Assembly: GCA_900543395.1 (NCBI GenBank)
Contig: UQQT01000005.1
Coordinates: forward strand, 18,195 to 82,194
DNA: 64,000 bases
From: an uncultured Oscillospiraceae bacterium
GTDB taxonomy: Bacteria; Bacillota; Clostridia; Oscillospirales; Acutalibacteraceae
Reading direction: 5' to 3'
This document shows positions 1 to 8,427 of this stretch, piece after piece (positions within the stretch are counted from its first letter, which is position 1; every line of letters starts with the position of its first letter). The translations under genes were made by a program, and so were the position numbers. The notes beneath the pieces are model-generated. The model did no database searches, was not told the DNA's origin, and was given only the letters and a program-made list of their open reading frames with translations.

Positions 1-1
1 C

Positions 2-379
2 GGCAGGGTGAATATGATGCCCAACAAAAAAGTGCTCGAGACGTTCCGTGAGCTCGGTCTTATGCTCTTCCTTATCGGAGCGGGTGTAGGCGGAGGCGCA
101 AAATTTGTACAGTATTTCAAGGGGATTTACTTTGTCTACGGAATAATAATGACGATCGTTCCCATGGTAATCGGTTTCCTGTTTGCGAAATTCGTTCTCA
201 AGTTACCGCTGCTTAACAACCTCGGTTCAATTACCGGCGGTATGACGAGCACTCCCGCTCTCGGAACGCTTATAAATACTGCGGGAACCGACGACGTTGC
301 TTCGGCGTATGCTTCGACTTACCCGATAGCTCTTATCTCGGTAGTTCTCGCGTCGCAGTTTATTATAATGTGGCTGTAA
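2..379 (+). CDS. AspT/YidE-type putative transporter, C-terminal fragment
   Basis: Only the last ~125 residues are inside the window; the frame is open to the left edge, so the gene starts upstream. The fragment is very hydrophobic, with about four membrane segments. It carries the sequence GGMTSTPALGTL, the glycine/threonine-rich segment typical of the AspT/YidE/YbjL antiporter duplication domain. Family members exchange amino acids or carboxylates or are uncharacterised; the substrate cannot be told from this piece. It ends in the usual place, just after the last helix. A GC-rich hairpin follows directly. Confidence 0.8.
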   Translation, partial: GRVNMMPNKKVLETFRELGLMLFLIGAGVGGGAKFVQYFKGIYFVYGIIMTIVPMVIGFLFAKFVLKLPLLNNLGSITGGMTSTPALGTLINTAGTDDVASAYASTYPIALISVVLASQFIIMWL

Positions 380-392
380 ATATATAAATAAT

Positions 393-430
393 ATATCGGG
401 GATGCAGTTTTTGCGTCCCCGATATTCTGA
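393..430 (+). terminator. Hairpin after the AspT-like gene
   Basis: A 13-bp stem (arms 393-405 and 413-425, one mismatch) starting ATATCGGGGA, with a T-containing but weak tract after it. Probably ends the upstream transporter transcript. Confidence 0.6.
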
Positions 431-469
431 TTTGAGCATGCTGTGAAAATCTTAAATTTAAAATAATTC

Positions 470-497
470 GAGGGGCAGAGCCGAAGCCCTGCCCCTC
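470..497 (-). terminator. Terminator of the spore protein gene
   Basis: Strong hairpin (GAGGGGCAG / CTGCCCCTC with a GC-rich inner stem and a small loop), 17 bp downstream of the spore protein stop on the minus strand and followed there by a short AT-rich tract. Confidence 0.65.
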
Positions 498-514
498 TCC
501 ATGTGGATTATGAT

Positions 515-712
515 TTATTTCATGCCGTCTTCGTAAGCCTTGATCATTTTCTTGACCATCTGACCGCCGACAGAACCGGCCTGACGGGACGTAAGGTCGC
601 CGTTATAGCCCTGCTTAAGGTTAACGCCTACTTCCGAAGCCGCTTCCATCTTGAACTTATCAAGCGCGTTTCTTGCCTCGGGTACAAGACTTGAGTTACC
701 GCTCTTAGCCAT
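515..712 (-). CDS. Alpha/beta-type small acid-soluble spore protein
   Basis: 65 residues, the normal length for this family. These proteins coat and protect DNA in the dormant spore core and are degraded on germination. The protein has the two conserved blocks: one around LDKFKMEAASEVG, whose E-A/S region is where the germination protease cuts in relatives, and a C-terminal GGQMVKKMI block with G-x-V-G-G-x-M. A clear AGGAG ribosome site precedes the ATG. A CATACGA sequence roughly 45 bases upstream resembles a sigma-G -10, but its -35 partner is poor, so the promoter is not called. Monocistronic, with its own terminator. Confidence 0.95.
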   Translation of the reverse strand: MAKSGNSSLVPEARNALDKFKMEAASEVGVNLKQGYNGDLTSRQAGSVGGQMVKKMIKAYEDGMK

Positions 713-960
713 CGTAATCTACACTCCTATCTTTTCACATGCATCGTATGCTTATACGCATTATATGCACTGCTATTTGCACCGGGCGCGTAAAAACGGA
801 ACACGGAATTTTATCAATGGCATTTAAGCGATAATTCTTCGTTCAAAAACTATGCGCCTCGGTGCCGAAGATAACATTCGCCGTTTACTTCGCCGTGCAA
901 GACTATTATGTGCATTAACCGCGATTTATGAAGTGGAAATTAAATGAAAAATGTGAATTG

Positions 961-2322
961 TCAGGAATCCAAATCGGATAAGTCGATATCGTATATCAGA
1001 TTATCGGGAAGAGCAGGAGGTTTTATAAACATTACGAAATACCACGGAAGATAGATAATTTTGTTTTTTGTGAAAATATTACTTTTGCAAAGAACGTATA
1101 TATTTCCGAATTTCCAGTCTTTAACCGACATAATATTATCGAGAGCGTTATGTTTTTCATAGTCGTTTCCCGATTTTACTTCTATTAAATCAACGTTCAT
1201 TCCGTTCTGTACGGTAAAATCTATTTCGCCGTATTTCGGAGAATCAAAATAATTCAAATTGAATCCGTTTGATTTTAACTGTTGGGCTATCGTATTTTCA
1301 AGAATGCTTCCGAGGTTTACGGACAGATCGCCGTTTAAAACGGGGAATTGTATATTATTCATGCACGCGGCGCAAAGAAGTCCGACATCCGACATGAACA
1401 ATTTAAACAGACTGTGCTTTTCGTTTAGCTGCAGCGGAGGCTGGGGCAGCGATACATTGTAACAGCCGAGAGCAACGCCCGCGTCGCTCAGCCATTTAAA
1501 GCTGTTTTCATATCTGTTCAGTCTGGCTGATTTATTTACGGAATTTATAATAAACCGTCTGTTTTTATCGTTTAACTGCGACGGCACGCTGTCAAAAATA
1601 GATTGAATTTTGATTTTGTCCGAGCCTGAAGCATATTGGCTTATGTCAAGCCGGTATTGCGACAGAATGCTGTTCTGATAATTCACGACCTGTGTTATAT
1701 CGTGTGTATCGACGTAAATCTGAACAGCTTTCGGCATGCCTCCGACGACGATATAGCTGTAAAACAGCTTGTTCATTACATTGTGAACAGACTGAGAAAC
1801 CTCCGTTTTGTTATCAAAGCATTTTTTCAGGTACTCTATGGTTTCGTCCTGAACGGAATTTGCCCACAGATATTCTTCAAAATCCATAGGATACATGCGG
1901 TATATTTCCTCAAATCCGACCGGATATGATTTTACGTTTTTATATCCGACTCCGAGCAGTGAACCTGATTCGATATAGTCGAATCTGCCGTCCTGAACAA
2001 GAAACTTTATTGCGGTTCTTGCTTGCGGACATTCCTGTATTTCGTCAAAAAGAATCAGTGTATCTCCGGGGGCGGTTTCTTTTCTTGTATATGCGGTTAT
2101 GTTTGTTATAAGCGTGTCCGCGTCGAGACTTCCCGAAAAAATTTCCGCCGCCCCCGGGTCGGTTATAAAGTTGATTTCTATATAGTGTCCGTAATTTTTA
2201 TCGGCAAATTCCCTGACGAGCGTGGTTTTTCCTATTTGCCTTGCGCCTATTATGCACAGCGCTTTTTTATCCTTGCAGTTTTTCCACTCGGAAAGTTTTT
2301 TATAAGCTTTTCTTATTAACAT
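961..2322 (-). CDS. AAA_14/DUF4143-family ATPase (copy 1)
   Basis: 453 residues. The N-terminal AAA-type ATPase has a Walker A at residues 26-33 (GARQIGKT) and a Walker B with acidic pair at about 93-94 (LILFDEIQE). The C-terminal DUF4143 part holds a PD-(D/E)xK-nuclease-like core: EID at 366-368, then IEVKSG at 380-385. The family is abundant and multicopy in gut Firmicutes and Bacteroidetes; its function is not established. A second, only distantly related member lies at 8480-9757. Transcription appears to start from a sigma-A-like promoter at 2352-2380, preceded by seven short repeats. A nuclease or mobile-element-defence role would be a guess. Confidence 0.88.
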   Translation of the reverse strand: MLIRKAYKKLSEWKNCKDKKALCIIGARQIGKTTLVREFADKNYGHYIEINFITDPGAAEIFSGSLDADTLITNITAYTRKETAPGDTLILFDEIQECPQARTAIKFLVQDGRFDYIESGSLLGVGYKNVKSYPVGFEEIYRMYPMDFEEYLWANSVQDETIEYLKKCFDNKTEVSQSVHNVMNKLFYSYIVVGGMPKAVQIYVDTHDITQVVNYQNSILSQYRLDISQYASGSDKIKIQSIFDSVPSQLNDKNRRFIINSVNKSARLNRYENSFKWLSDAGVALGCYNVSLPQPPLQLNEKHSLFKLFMSDVGLLCAACMNNIQFPVLNGDLSVNLGSILENTIAQQLKSNGFNLNYFDSPKYGEIDFTVQNGMNVDLIEVKSGNDYEKHNALDNIMSVKDWKFGNIYVLCKSNIFTKNKIIYLPWYFVMFIKPPALPDNLIYDIDLSDLDS

Positions 2323-2351
2323 ATAATCCCCGTCCGTAATGATTTAATAGG

Positions 2352-2380
2352 ATTGTAACATAATTCTTTGATTTTTTCAA
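2352..2380 (-). promoter_or_regulatory. Promoter of DUF4143 ATPase copy 1
   Basis: On the minus strand TTGAAA (2375-2380), 17 bp, TACAAT (2352-2357). One copy of the TTGTAACAT repeat (2353-2361) overlaps the -10, so whatever binds the repeats could block or modulate initiation. Confidence 0.6.
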
Positions 2381-2384
2381 GGTT

Positions 2385-2462
2385 TTGTAACATTTTTTGT
2401 AACATTATTTGTAACGTTTTATCGACGTTTTGCAGCATAATTTGTAACATTATTCGTAATAT
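2385..2462. repeat. Short direct-repeat array upstream of DUF4143 ATPase copy 1
   Basis: Plus-strand copies of TTGTAACAT lie at 2385, 2397, 2409 (TTGTAACGT), 2430 (TTGCAGCAT), 2442 and about 2454 (degenerate), plus one inside the -10 at 2353. Steps are 12, 12, 21, 12 and 12 bp. The array begins 4 bp upstream of the predicted -35 of the ATPase promoter. It is noncoding, lies between the radC terminator and the ATPase gene, and looks like an iterated protein-binding site. Confidence 0.75.
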
Positions 2463-2465
2463 TAT

Positions 2466-2505
2466 AAAAAACAAGGCGAAAACGGAGTGTGTCCGAATTC
2501 GCCTT
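2466..2505 (-). terminator. radC terminator
   Basis: On the minus strand a stem of AAGGCGAA / TTCGCCTT, extended inward by CGGA/TCCG, is followed by G and six T residues. It lies about 30 bp past the radC stop. Confidence 0.75.
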
Positions 2506-2534
2506 ATATAAATACAATTATATATTGAATGAAA

Positions 2535-3311
2535 TTATTTGTCGTGATTATCGGTTATATACTCGCCTCCGTTCTGCGCGAAACGGATTTCTTCGCTTCC
2601 CGCGAGGAAGCAGTCCGCAAAACGTCTGTTTGATGCGAGTGAAAAATATTCCTTGCCCGAAATAATTATGTGGTCGACGAGTCTTATATCGACGGAGGAC
2701 AGAACTCTTGATATCTCATACGTTACGCTGTGGTCGTTCTTTGACGGAACGCACAGACCGTTCGGGTGATTGTGCGAAATTATAGCCGCGGTTGCCTTGC
2801 AGTCGAGCAGAATCGAAACGATTTTTCTTATGTCCGAATCAGTTGACGACGTGTTTCCGCTGCTGATGAGCGCGAATTTTAATATCTTGCCTCTTTTATT
2901 AAGCGCGATGAGATAAAGCGTTTCATGCGTAAGACCTATGAATTTCGGAATCAGGTACTGAGACGCCTGCGCCGACGAGGTTATCGAGTCTGTCTGCGAG
3001 GTCGCGGAGTCGAAATATACCTTTGTAATCGACGGAATCATTGCGATAAGAGAAGCCGCATTCGGAGTAACGCCGGGAACCGAAACGAGCGCGTCGTATG
3101 AAGCGTTGAAAACGCAGTCGAGCGAACCGAATTTGTCTAAAAGCGCGTGCGCTATGGGGTTGGTGTCTTTCATGGGGATAGCATAAAATAAAAGCATTTC
3201 CAAAATATTAACGTTCGAAAAGCTGTCGAAATTTCCGTCTTTGAGAAAACGTTCTTTCATACGCATACGGTGCCCCGAATGAGATACCGTATGATTGCTG
3301 TTATTTTCCAT
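2535..3311 (-). CDS. radC: RadC family JAB/MPN-domain protein
   Basis: 258 residues from the ATG at 3311, chosen over an in-frame GTG at 3320 because GGAAAGTG sits 6-7 bases before it. An N-terminal helix-hairpin-helix-like region (about residues 25-95, including SVPGVTPNAASLIAM) is followed by the MPN/JAB metalloprotease-like domain with the HxH...D metal motif, SHNHPNG followed by PSKND. Despite the historical name, RadC proteins have no proven repair role in most bacteria. Monocistronic, with its own promoter and terminator. Confidence 0.92.
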   Translation of the reverse strand: MENNSNHTVSHSGHRMRMKERFLKDGNFDSFSNVNILEMLLFYAIPMKDTNPIAHALLDKFGSLDCVFNASYDALVSVPGVTPNAASLIAMIPSITKVYFDSATSQTDSITSSAQASQYLIPKFIGLTHETLYLIALNKRGKILKFALISSGNTSSTDSDIRKIVSILLDCKATAAIISHNHPNGLCVPSKNDHSVTYEISRVLSSVDIRLVDHIIISGKEYFSLASNRRFADCFLAGSEEIRFAQNGGEYITDNHDK

Positions 3312-3344
3312 AAAAATCACTTTCCGTAATGAAAAATTTTAATT

Positions 3345-3373
3345 ATTTTACCATAATGAATTATAAGTATCAA
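3345..3373 (-). promoter_or_regulatory. radC promoter
   Basis: Minus strand TTGATA (3368-3373), 17 bp, TAAAAT (3345-3350), about 30 bp upstream of the chosen radC start. Confidence 0.55.
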
Positions 3374-3438
3374 TATTTTTTGATAAATTCAATGTAAAAA
3401 AATCTGAGCGTTATTTATTAAAAATATACGAAAAATGC

Positions 3439-3467
3439 TTGACTCTCCTTATTATGCATGCTATAAT
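3439..3467 (+). promoter_or_regulatory. rplU-prp-rpmA operon promoter
   Basis: TTGACT (3439-3444), 17 bp, TATAAT (3462-3467): a near-perfect sigma-A promoter for the ribosomal protein operon. It rules out a translation start at 3435 for the L21 frame. Confidence 0.85.
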
Positions 3468-3473
3468 CTGTTT

Positions 3474-3541
3474 GCCGCATGTATCGGGCATTGTTTTAAG
3501 AGGATTTTCCCGCCCGCCGCAGCGAGACTTTATAAGGAAGG
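3474..3541 (+). promoter_or_regulatory. Possible L21 leader (autoregulatory 5' UTR)
   Basis: About 70 nt of GC-rich transcribed leader between the promoter and the rplU ribosome site, with short complementary G/C blocks (GGGC and the later CCCGCCC). Firmicutes rplU genes usually carry an L21-leader RNA here through which L21 is thought to repress its operon. Placement is by context; the consensus fold was not confirmed. Confidence 0.4.
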
Positions 3542-3548
3542 TAAATCA

Positions 3549-3860
3549 ATGTACGCAATTATCGAGACCGGCGGAAAGCAGTACAAGGTTGAGAACGGTT
3601 CGGTTCTTTTCATTGAAAAGCTTGACGTTGAGGCAGACAGCGAAGTAGTTTTTGACAAGGTTATTGCCGTTGGCGCCGATGACGGCATCAAGGTAGGCGC
3701 TCCCTATGTTTCGGGCGCAACCGTAACAGCTAAGGCTCTCAAGAACGGCAAGGGCAAGAAGATTACCGTTGCCACTTACAAGGCTAAGAAGAACGAGAAG
3801 CGCAAGATGGGTCACAGACAGCCCTACACCAAGATTGAGATCGCTTCGATCAACGCTTGA
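3549..3860 (+). CDS. rplU: 50S ribosomal protein L21
   Basis: 103 residues beginning MYAIIETGGKQYKVE, the canonical L21 N terminus; the C-terminal KRKMGHRQPYTKIEI block binds 23S rRNA. The start at 3549 follows an AAGGAAGGT ribosome site and fits the family; the longer open frame upstream lies in the promoter and leader. First gene of the conserved L21-Prp-L27 cluster. Its TGA overlaps the prp ATG by one base, so the two are probably translationally coupled. Confidence 0.97.
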   Translation: MYAIIETGGKQYKVENGSVLFIEKLDVEADSEVVFDKVIAVGADDGIKVGAPYVSGATVTAKALKNGKGKKITVATYKAKKNEKRKMGHRQPYTKIEIASINA

Positions 3861-4174
3861 TGACAAATGTCGTATTTAAAAACCGTGACGGCGCGCTGAA
3901 CGGATTCACGTTAAGCGGACACGCCGGAGCCGGGGACGCGGGGTATGATATCGTATGCTCGGCGATTTCTTCGGCGGCTTATATGACCGCAAACATGCTC
4001 ACTGAAATTTTCAATGAGGAACTGACGGCGGACGTAAGGGACGGTTTTATGTCGATTGCGCTGTCGGACGGGGCTTCACCCGTCGCTTCGGATATACTCA
4101 AGGGCTTTAAGCTCCATATGGAACAGCTCTGCGGGCAGTATCCGGACTTTATCAAAATTACTACGGAGGTGTAA
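3860..4174 (+). CDS. prp: Ribosomal-processing cysteine protease Prp
   Basis: 104 residues. Prp removes the short N-terminal extension of L27 in Firmicutes and related bacteria, an essential maturation step. The catalytic histidine is in SGHAGAG and the cysteine in DIVCSAIS, with family spacing. The ATG at 3860 shares a base with the L21 stop; a TTG at 3857 is an alternative. Its substrate L27 is encoded 3 bp downstream and carries the matching cleavage sequence. The same sequence recurs at the N terminus of the phage-type capsid protein at 39186. Confidence 0.95.
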   Translation: MTNVVFKNRDGALNGFTLSGHAGAGDAGYDIVCSAISSAAYMTANMLTEIFNEELTADVRDGFMSIALSDGASPVASDILKGFKLHMEQLCGQYPDFIKITTEV

Positions 4175-4177
4175 GTT

Positions 4178-4456
4178 ATGCTTAAAGTAAACATTCAGCT
4201 CTTCGCTCATAAAAAGGGAATGGGTTCAACCCGTAACGGCCGTGATTCCGAATCAAAGAGACTCGGAGTTAAGCGTGCTGACGGTCAGGCTGTTAACGCC
4301 GGCACCATTCTTGTTCGTCAGAGAGGAACTCACATCCATCCCGGCGAGAACGTAGGCAAGGGTTCGGACGATACTCTTTTCGCTCTTGTTAACGGTACCG
4401 TTAAGTTTGAGCGTTTAGGCAAAGACCGCAAAAAGGTCAGCGTTTACGAAAACTGA
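4178..4456 (+). CDS. rpmA: 50S ribosomal protein L27 precursor
   Basis: 92 residues. L27 lies at the peptidyl-transferase centre. It starts with the Firmicutes-type extension MLKVNIQLFA, then HKKGMGSTRNGRDS, the normal mature N terminus; Prp should cut between A10 and H11. The GGAGGTG ribosome site lies in the last codons of prp. Third gene of the operon, followed by a strong terminator. Confidence 0.97.
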   Translation: MLKVNIQLFAHKKGMGSTRNGRDSESKRLGVKRADGQAVNAGTILVRQRGTHIHPGENVGKGSDDTLFALVNGTVKFERLGKDRKKVSVYEN

Positions 4457-4471
4457 TTTAACTTGACTGAA

Positions 4472-4514
4472 AAACGCCCCGAGGCACGTGTCTTCGGGGC
4501 GTTGATTTTTTTTG
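4472..4514 (+). terminator. rplU-prp-rpmA operon terminator
   Basis: AACGCCCCGA / TCGGGGCGTT stem followed by GA and eight T residues. Confidence 0.9.
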
Positions 4515-4606
4515 TATTTAATATATCGTTAAATATAACCGAAAAACAATAATGAGCAGATATGTAAATTCGGTAGATTTTTTATCTCTTTTAATGAAAA
4601 TTTTTG

Positions 4607-4635
4607 TTTACATCCGGTGAATTAAGTGGTAAAAT
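4607..4635 (+). promoter_or_regulatory. Pyruvate:ferredoxin oxidoreductase promoter
   Basis: TTTACA (4607-4612), 17 bp, TAAAAT (4630-4635). It gives a leader of about 70 nt ending in a very strong AAGGAGG ribosome site. Confidence 0.7.
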
Positions 4636-4709
4636 ATCTGTTGGTATATTTTTAACCTTTGAAGCCGGTTCTTTTTCGGCTTCGGATATTACCAAGGAGG
4701 AAAAAATAA

Positions 4710-7700
4710 ATGGCCAGAAAAATGAAGACCATGGACGGTAACAACGCCGCCGCATACGTGTCGTACGCGTTTACCGAGGTTGCGGGTATTTACCCCATCA
4801 CACCGTCCAGCCCTATGGCAGACTATGTTGACCAGTGGGCAGCAAAGGGTCAGAAGAACATCTTCGGTACAACCGTAAAGGTTGCCGAAATGCAGTCCGA
4901 GGCAGGAGCTTCGGGTACGGTACACGGCTCTCTTGCGGCCGGTGCTCTTACCACGACCTACACCGCATCTCAGGGACTTCTTCTTATGATTCCCAATATG
5001 TATAAGATTGCAGGCGAGCTGCTTCCCTGCGTATTCCACGTTTCCGCACGCTGCGTAGCTTCGCACGCGCTCAACATCTTCGGCGATCACTCGGATGTTT
5101 ACGCATGCCGTCAGACCGGTTTTGCCATGCTTGCCGAGACTAACCCGCAGGAGGTTATGGATCTCGGTCCCGTCGCTCACCTTGCGGCTATCGAGGGCAG
5201 AGTTCCGTTCATCAACTTCTTCGACGGCTTCAGAACCTCTCATGAGATTCAGAAAATACAGCTTTGGGATTATGAAGATCTCAAGGAGATGTGCAACATG
5301 GACGCCGTTGAGGCATTCAGAAAGCACGCTCTCAACCCCGAGCATCCCGCCATGCGCGGTTCTCACGAGAACGGAGACATCTTCTTCCAGCACCGTGAGG
5401 CATGCAACAAGTACTATGACGCGCTTCCCGCAGTCGTAGAGAAGTACATGGATAAGGTTAACGCTAAGCTCGGCACAAATTACAAGCTCTTTAATTACTA
5501 CGGCGCTCCCGACGCTGACAGAGTTATAGTAGCTATGGGCTCTATCTGCGACGTTGCGGAGGAAGTTATTGATTATCTCACCGCTAAGGGCGAGAAGGTC
5601 GGACTTGTCAAGGTTCGTCTTTACAGACCGTTCTCGGCAGAGAAGCTTCTTGAAGCTATTCCCGAGACAGTTAAGAAGATTGCCGTTCTTGACAGAACGA
5701 AGGAACCCGGTTCTCTCGGCGAGCCTCTTTACATGGATGTCGTTACCGCTCTTGCGACTCACGGCAGACAGGCTGAGGTTATCGGAGGCAGATACGGTCT
5801 CGGTTCAAAGGACACTCCTCCCGCAAGCGTATTCGCCGTTTACGACGAGCTTAAAAAGGACGAGCCCAAGAAGCAGTTCACCATCGGAATCAACGACGAC
5901 GTTACATTCCTTTCTCTTGAGGAGAAGGAAGCTCCCAACACCGCGGCGGAGGGTACCATCGAGTGCAAGTTCTGGGGTCTCGGCGGCGACGGAACCGTCG
6001 GTGCGAACAAGGACTCCATCAAGATCATCGGCGATCATACCGACAAGTTCGTTCAGGCATATTTCCAGTACGACTCGAAGAAGACCGGCGGTATCACTAT
6101 TTCCCATCTTCGTTTCGGCGACAAGCCCATCAAGAGCCCGTACTATATCAATAAAGCGGATTTCGTAGCATGTCACAACCCCTCTTACATTGAAAAAGGA
6201 TTCAAGATCGTCAACGACGTTAAGCCCGGCGGTAAGTTCCTTATCAACTGTCAGTGGAACGAGGCTGAGCTTGCCGATAAATTAAGCGGCGAAGCAAAAC
6301 GCTACATTGCAAAGAATAATATTAAGCTTTACACCGTTAACGCTATCGACCTTGCTAAGGAAATCGGTCTGGGCAAGAGAACGAATACCATTCTTCAGGC
6401 TTCGTTCTTCGCTCTTGCAGAGGTTCTTCCCAAGGATGACGCTATCGCTTATATGAAGAAAGCGGCAGAGAAGTTCCTTAAGAAGGGTCAGGAAATCGTT
6501 GACATGAACTGGAAGGCAATCGACGCAGGCTTCGGCGCATTCAAGGAGATTGCCGTACCCGCAGACTGGGCAAACGCAGAGGACAAGCCCGAGGCTCCCG
6601 TTACAGAGGGTGCTCCCGCTCTTGTCAAGATGGTTAACGACATCATGATTCCCGTAGGCAAGATGAACGGTGATTCGCTTCCCGTTTCCGCATTCGAAGA
6701 GCATGTCGACGGTACGTTCGAGCAGGGCGCGTCGGCTTATGAGAAGCGCGGAGTTGCGGTTATGGTTCCCGAATGGAACGAGGCTACATGCGCTAAGTGC
6801 AACAAGTGTGCGTTCGTATGTCCCCATGCTACTATCCGTCCGTTCGCTCTCTCCGCAGAAGAAGCAGAGAAAGCTCCAGCAAACACCAGATTTGCTCCCA
6901 AGCCGGTTGTTAAGACCGATTATAAATACACGCTCGCAGTTTCGCCCATGGATTGTATGGGATGCGGAGTCTGCGTAGGCGTATGCCCGACAAACTCCAT
7001 CAAGATGGTTTCCAGAGAGAGCCAGGAGGATCAGCAGGCAGTATTCGATTACTGTGTTGCAAACGTTACCGAGAAGCCCGAGACTACGGCTAACATGAAC
7101 GTTATCGCAAGCCAGTACAAACAGCCCATGCTCGAGTTCTCAGGCTCCTGCGCAGGATGCGCCGAGACCTCTTACGCTCGTCTTATTACCCAGCTGTTCG
7201 GCGACAGAATGTATATTTCAAACGCTACCGGATGCTCCTCGATTTGGGGCGGCCCCGCAGCAACTTCGCCCTACACCGTTAACAAAGAGGGTCACGGTCC
7301 CGCTTGGGCTAACTCGCTCTTTGAGGACAACGCCGAGCACGGCTACGGTATGTTCCTCGGTCAGCAGGCTATCAGAAACCGTCTTATCGAGAAGGTTCAG
7401 GGTATCGACTCGGCAGAGTGCGCTCCCGCAGAGCTTAAAGCCGCCGCGGCTAAATACCTTGAGACCGTTAACGACGGCGAGGCAAACGCAGAAGCGACAA
7501 AGGCTCTCGTTGCAGAGCTTGAAAAGCATACAGACTGCGAGACATGCAGCGAGATCCTTGCTCATAAGGAATATCTTGCAAAGAAGTCCGTATGGATCTT
7601 CGGCGGCGACGGATGGGCTTACGATATCGGATTCGGCGGCGTAGACCACGTTCTCGCTCAGAACCAGGATGTCAATATTATGGTATTCGATACCGAGGTT

Positions 7701-8249
7701 TACTCCAACACCGGCGGACAGGCTTCCAAGGCTTCTCAGGTAGGTCAGGTTGCACAGTTCGCCGCCGCAGGTAAGGCTGTCGCCAAGAAGAGCCTTGCTG
7801 AGATTGCAATGTCCTACGGTTACGTATATGTTGCACAGATCGCTATGGGCGCAGACCAGAATCAGACGCTCAAGGCAATCCGCGAGGCTGAAGCATATCA
7901 CGGTCCTTCGCTTATCATCGGCTACGCTCCCTGCGAGATGCATTCTATTAAGGGCGGTATGGTTAACTGCCAGGCAGAGATGAAGAAAGCCGTTGACTGC
8001 GGTTACTGGAATATGTTCAGATACAATCCCGCTCTTAAGGCAGAGGGCAAGAATCCGTTCACCGTTGACAGCAAGGTTCCCGCAACAGAGGGTTACCGTG
8101 CGTTCCTGATGAACGAGGCTCGTTACTCCGCTCTTACGAGAAGCTTCCCCGCACGTGCGGAAGAGCTCTTCTCCGAGTCGGAGGAGCTTGCTAAGGAGAG
8201 ATACGCTCACCTTATGAAGCTCGTTAAGCTTTACAGCACCGAAGAATAA
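4710..8249 (+). CDS. nifJ: Pyruvate:ferredoxin (flavodoxin) oxidoreductase
   Basis: 1179 residues, the single-chain form. It converts pyruvate and CoA to acetyl-CoA and CO2 and reduces ferredoxin, a central step of anaerobic glycolysis. Domain order is normal: an N-terminal domain with ITPSSPMADYVDQW, the CoA and gamma domains, a two-cluster ferredoxin domain (CAKCNKCAFVCP near residue 694; CMGCGVCVGVCP near 749), then the TPP domain with CAGCAE and GCSSIWGG near 840 and the FGGDGWAYDIGFGG metal/TPP motif. Codon use is strongly biased and the ribosome site is near consensus, which suggests high expression. Long open frames on the opposite strand are a by-product of this codon bias. Confidence 0.97.
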   Translation: MARKMKTMDGNNAAAYVSYAFTEVAGIYPITPSSPMADYVDQWAAKGQKNIFGTTVKVAEMQSEAGASGTVHGSLAAGALTTTYTASQGLLLMIPNMYKIAGELLPCVFHVSARCVASHALNIFGDHSDVYACRQTGFAMLAETNPQEVMDLGPVAHLAAIEGRVPFINFFDGFRTSHEIQKIQLWDYEDLKEMCNMDAVEAFRKHALNPEHPAMRGSHENGDIFFQHREACNKYYDALPAVVEKYMDKVNAKLGTNYKLFNYYGAPDADRVIVAMGSICDVAEEVIDYLTAKGEKVGLVKVRLYRPFSAEKLLEAIPETVKKIAVLDRTKEPGSLGEPLYMDVVTALATHGRQAEVIGGRYGLGSKDTPPASVFAVYDELKKDEPKKQFTIGINDDVTFLSLEEKEAPNTAAEGTIECKFWGLGGDGTVGANKDSIKIIGDHTDKFVQAYFQYDSKKTGGITISHLRFGDKPIKSPYYINKADFVACHNPSYIEKGFKIVNDVKPGGKFLINCQWNEAELADKLSGEAKRYIAKNNIKLYTVNAIDLAKEIGLGKRTNTILQASFFALAEVLPKDDAIAYMKKAAEKFLKKGQEIVDMNWKAIDAGFGAFKEIAVPADWANAEDKPEAPVTEGAPALVKMVNDIMIPVGKMNGDSLPVSAFEEHVDGTFEQGASAYEKRGVAVMVPEWNEATCAKCNKCAFVCPHATIRPFALSAEEAEKAPANTRFAPKPVVKTDYKYTLAVSPMDCMGCGVCVGVCPTNSIKMVSRESQEDQQAVFDYCVANVTEKPETTANMNVIASQYKQPMLEFSGSCAGCAETSYARLITQLFGDRMYISNATGCSSIWGGPAATSPYTVNKEGHGPAWANSLFEDNAEHGYGMFLGQQAIRNRLIEKVQGIDSAECAPAELKAAAAKYLETVNDGEANAEATKALVAELEKHTDCETCSEILAHKEYLAKKSVWIFGGDGWAYDIGFGGVDHVLAQNQDVNIMVFDTEVYSNTGGQASKASQVGQVAQFAAAGKAVAKKSLAEIAMSYGYVYVAQIAMGADQNQTLKAIREAEAYHGPSLIIGYAPCEMHSIKGGMVNCQAEMKKAVDCGYWNMFRYNPALKAEGKNPFTVDSKVPATEGYRAFLMNEARYSALTRSFPARAEELFSESEELAKERYAHLMKLVKLYSTEE

Positions 8250-8270
8250 TTCTTTTTCCTTGGTATAAAT

Positions 8271-8306
8271 AAAACGCCCCTTGCCGGCTTAACGGCAGGG
8301 GGCGTT
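8271..8306 (+). terminator. Terminator of the pyruvate:ferredoxin oxidoreductase gene
   Basis: Fifteen-bp stem (AAACGCCCCTTGCCG and its complement with one G-T pair) 21 bp after the stop. The 3' arm ends in GTTT; there is no long T run. Confidence 0.8.
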
Positions 8307-8319
8307 TGCTGTATTTAAA

Positions 8320-8423
8320 ATGTGTCTGAATAGGCAATGAAAATGTGTCTGAATGAAAATCAGAAATATGACTGAATGAAAACTGAAAATATGACTGAAT
8401 AAAAATTAAAAATGTGACTGAAT
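8320..8423. repeat. 23-bp-period direct-repeat array upstream of DUF4143 ATPase copy 2
   Basis: Five copies of a 12-bp core start at 8320, 8343, 8366, 8389 and 8412, each exactly 23 bp apart: ATGTGTCTGAAT, ATGTGTCTGAAT, ATATGACTGAAT, ATATGACTGAAT, ATGTGACTGAAT. Intervening bases are A-rich and less conserved. A partial sixth copy (GGACTGAATGG) overlaps the ATPase start codon at 8480. The period is not a multiple of three and no gene spans it. The array ends 4 bp upstream of the predicted -35. It looks like an iterated operator; it is too short and regular for a CRISPR array. Confidence 0.85.
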
Positions 8424-8427
8424 GGTG

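Noticed and set aside
4689..5762. 357-residue open frame on the minus strand
   Set aside because: Lies entirely across the pyruvate:ferredoxin oxidoreductase gene; a by-product of its codon bias, like the minus-strand frame at 7218-8210.
8320..8423. Possible CRISPR array
   Set aside because: The repeat unit is only about 12 bp with 11-bp A-rich gaps that resemble one another, and no cas gene is near.
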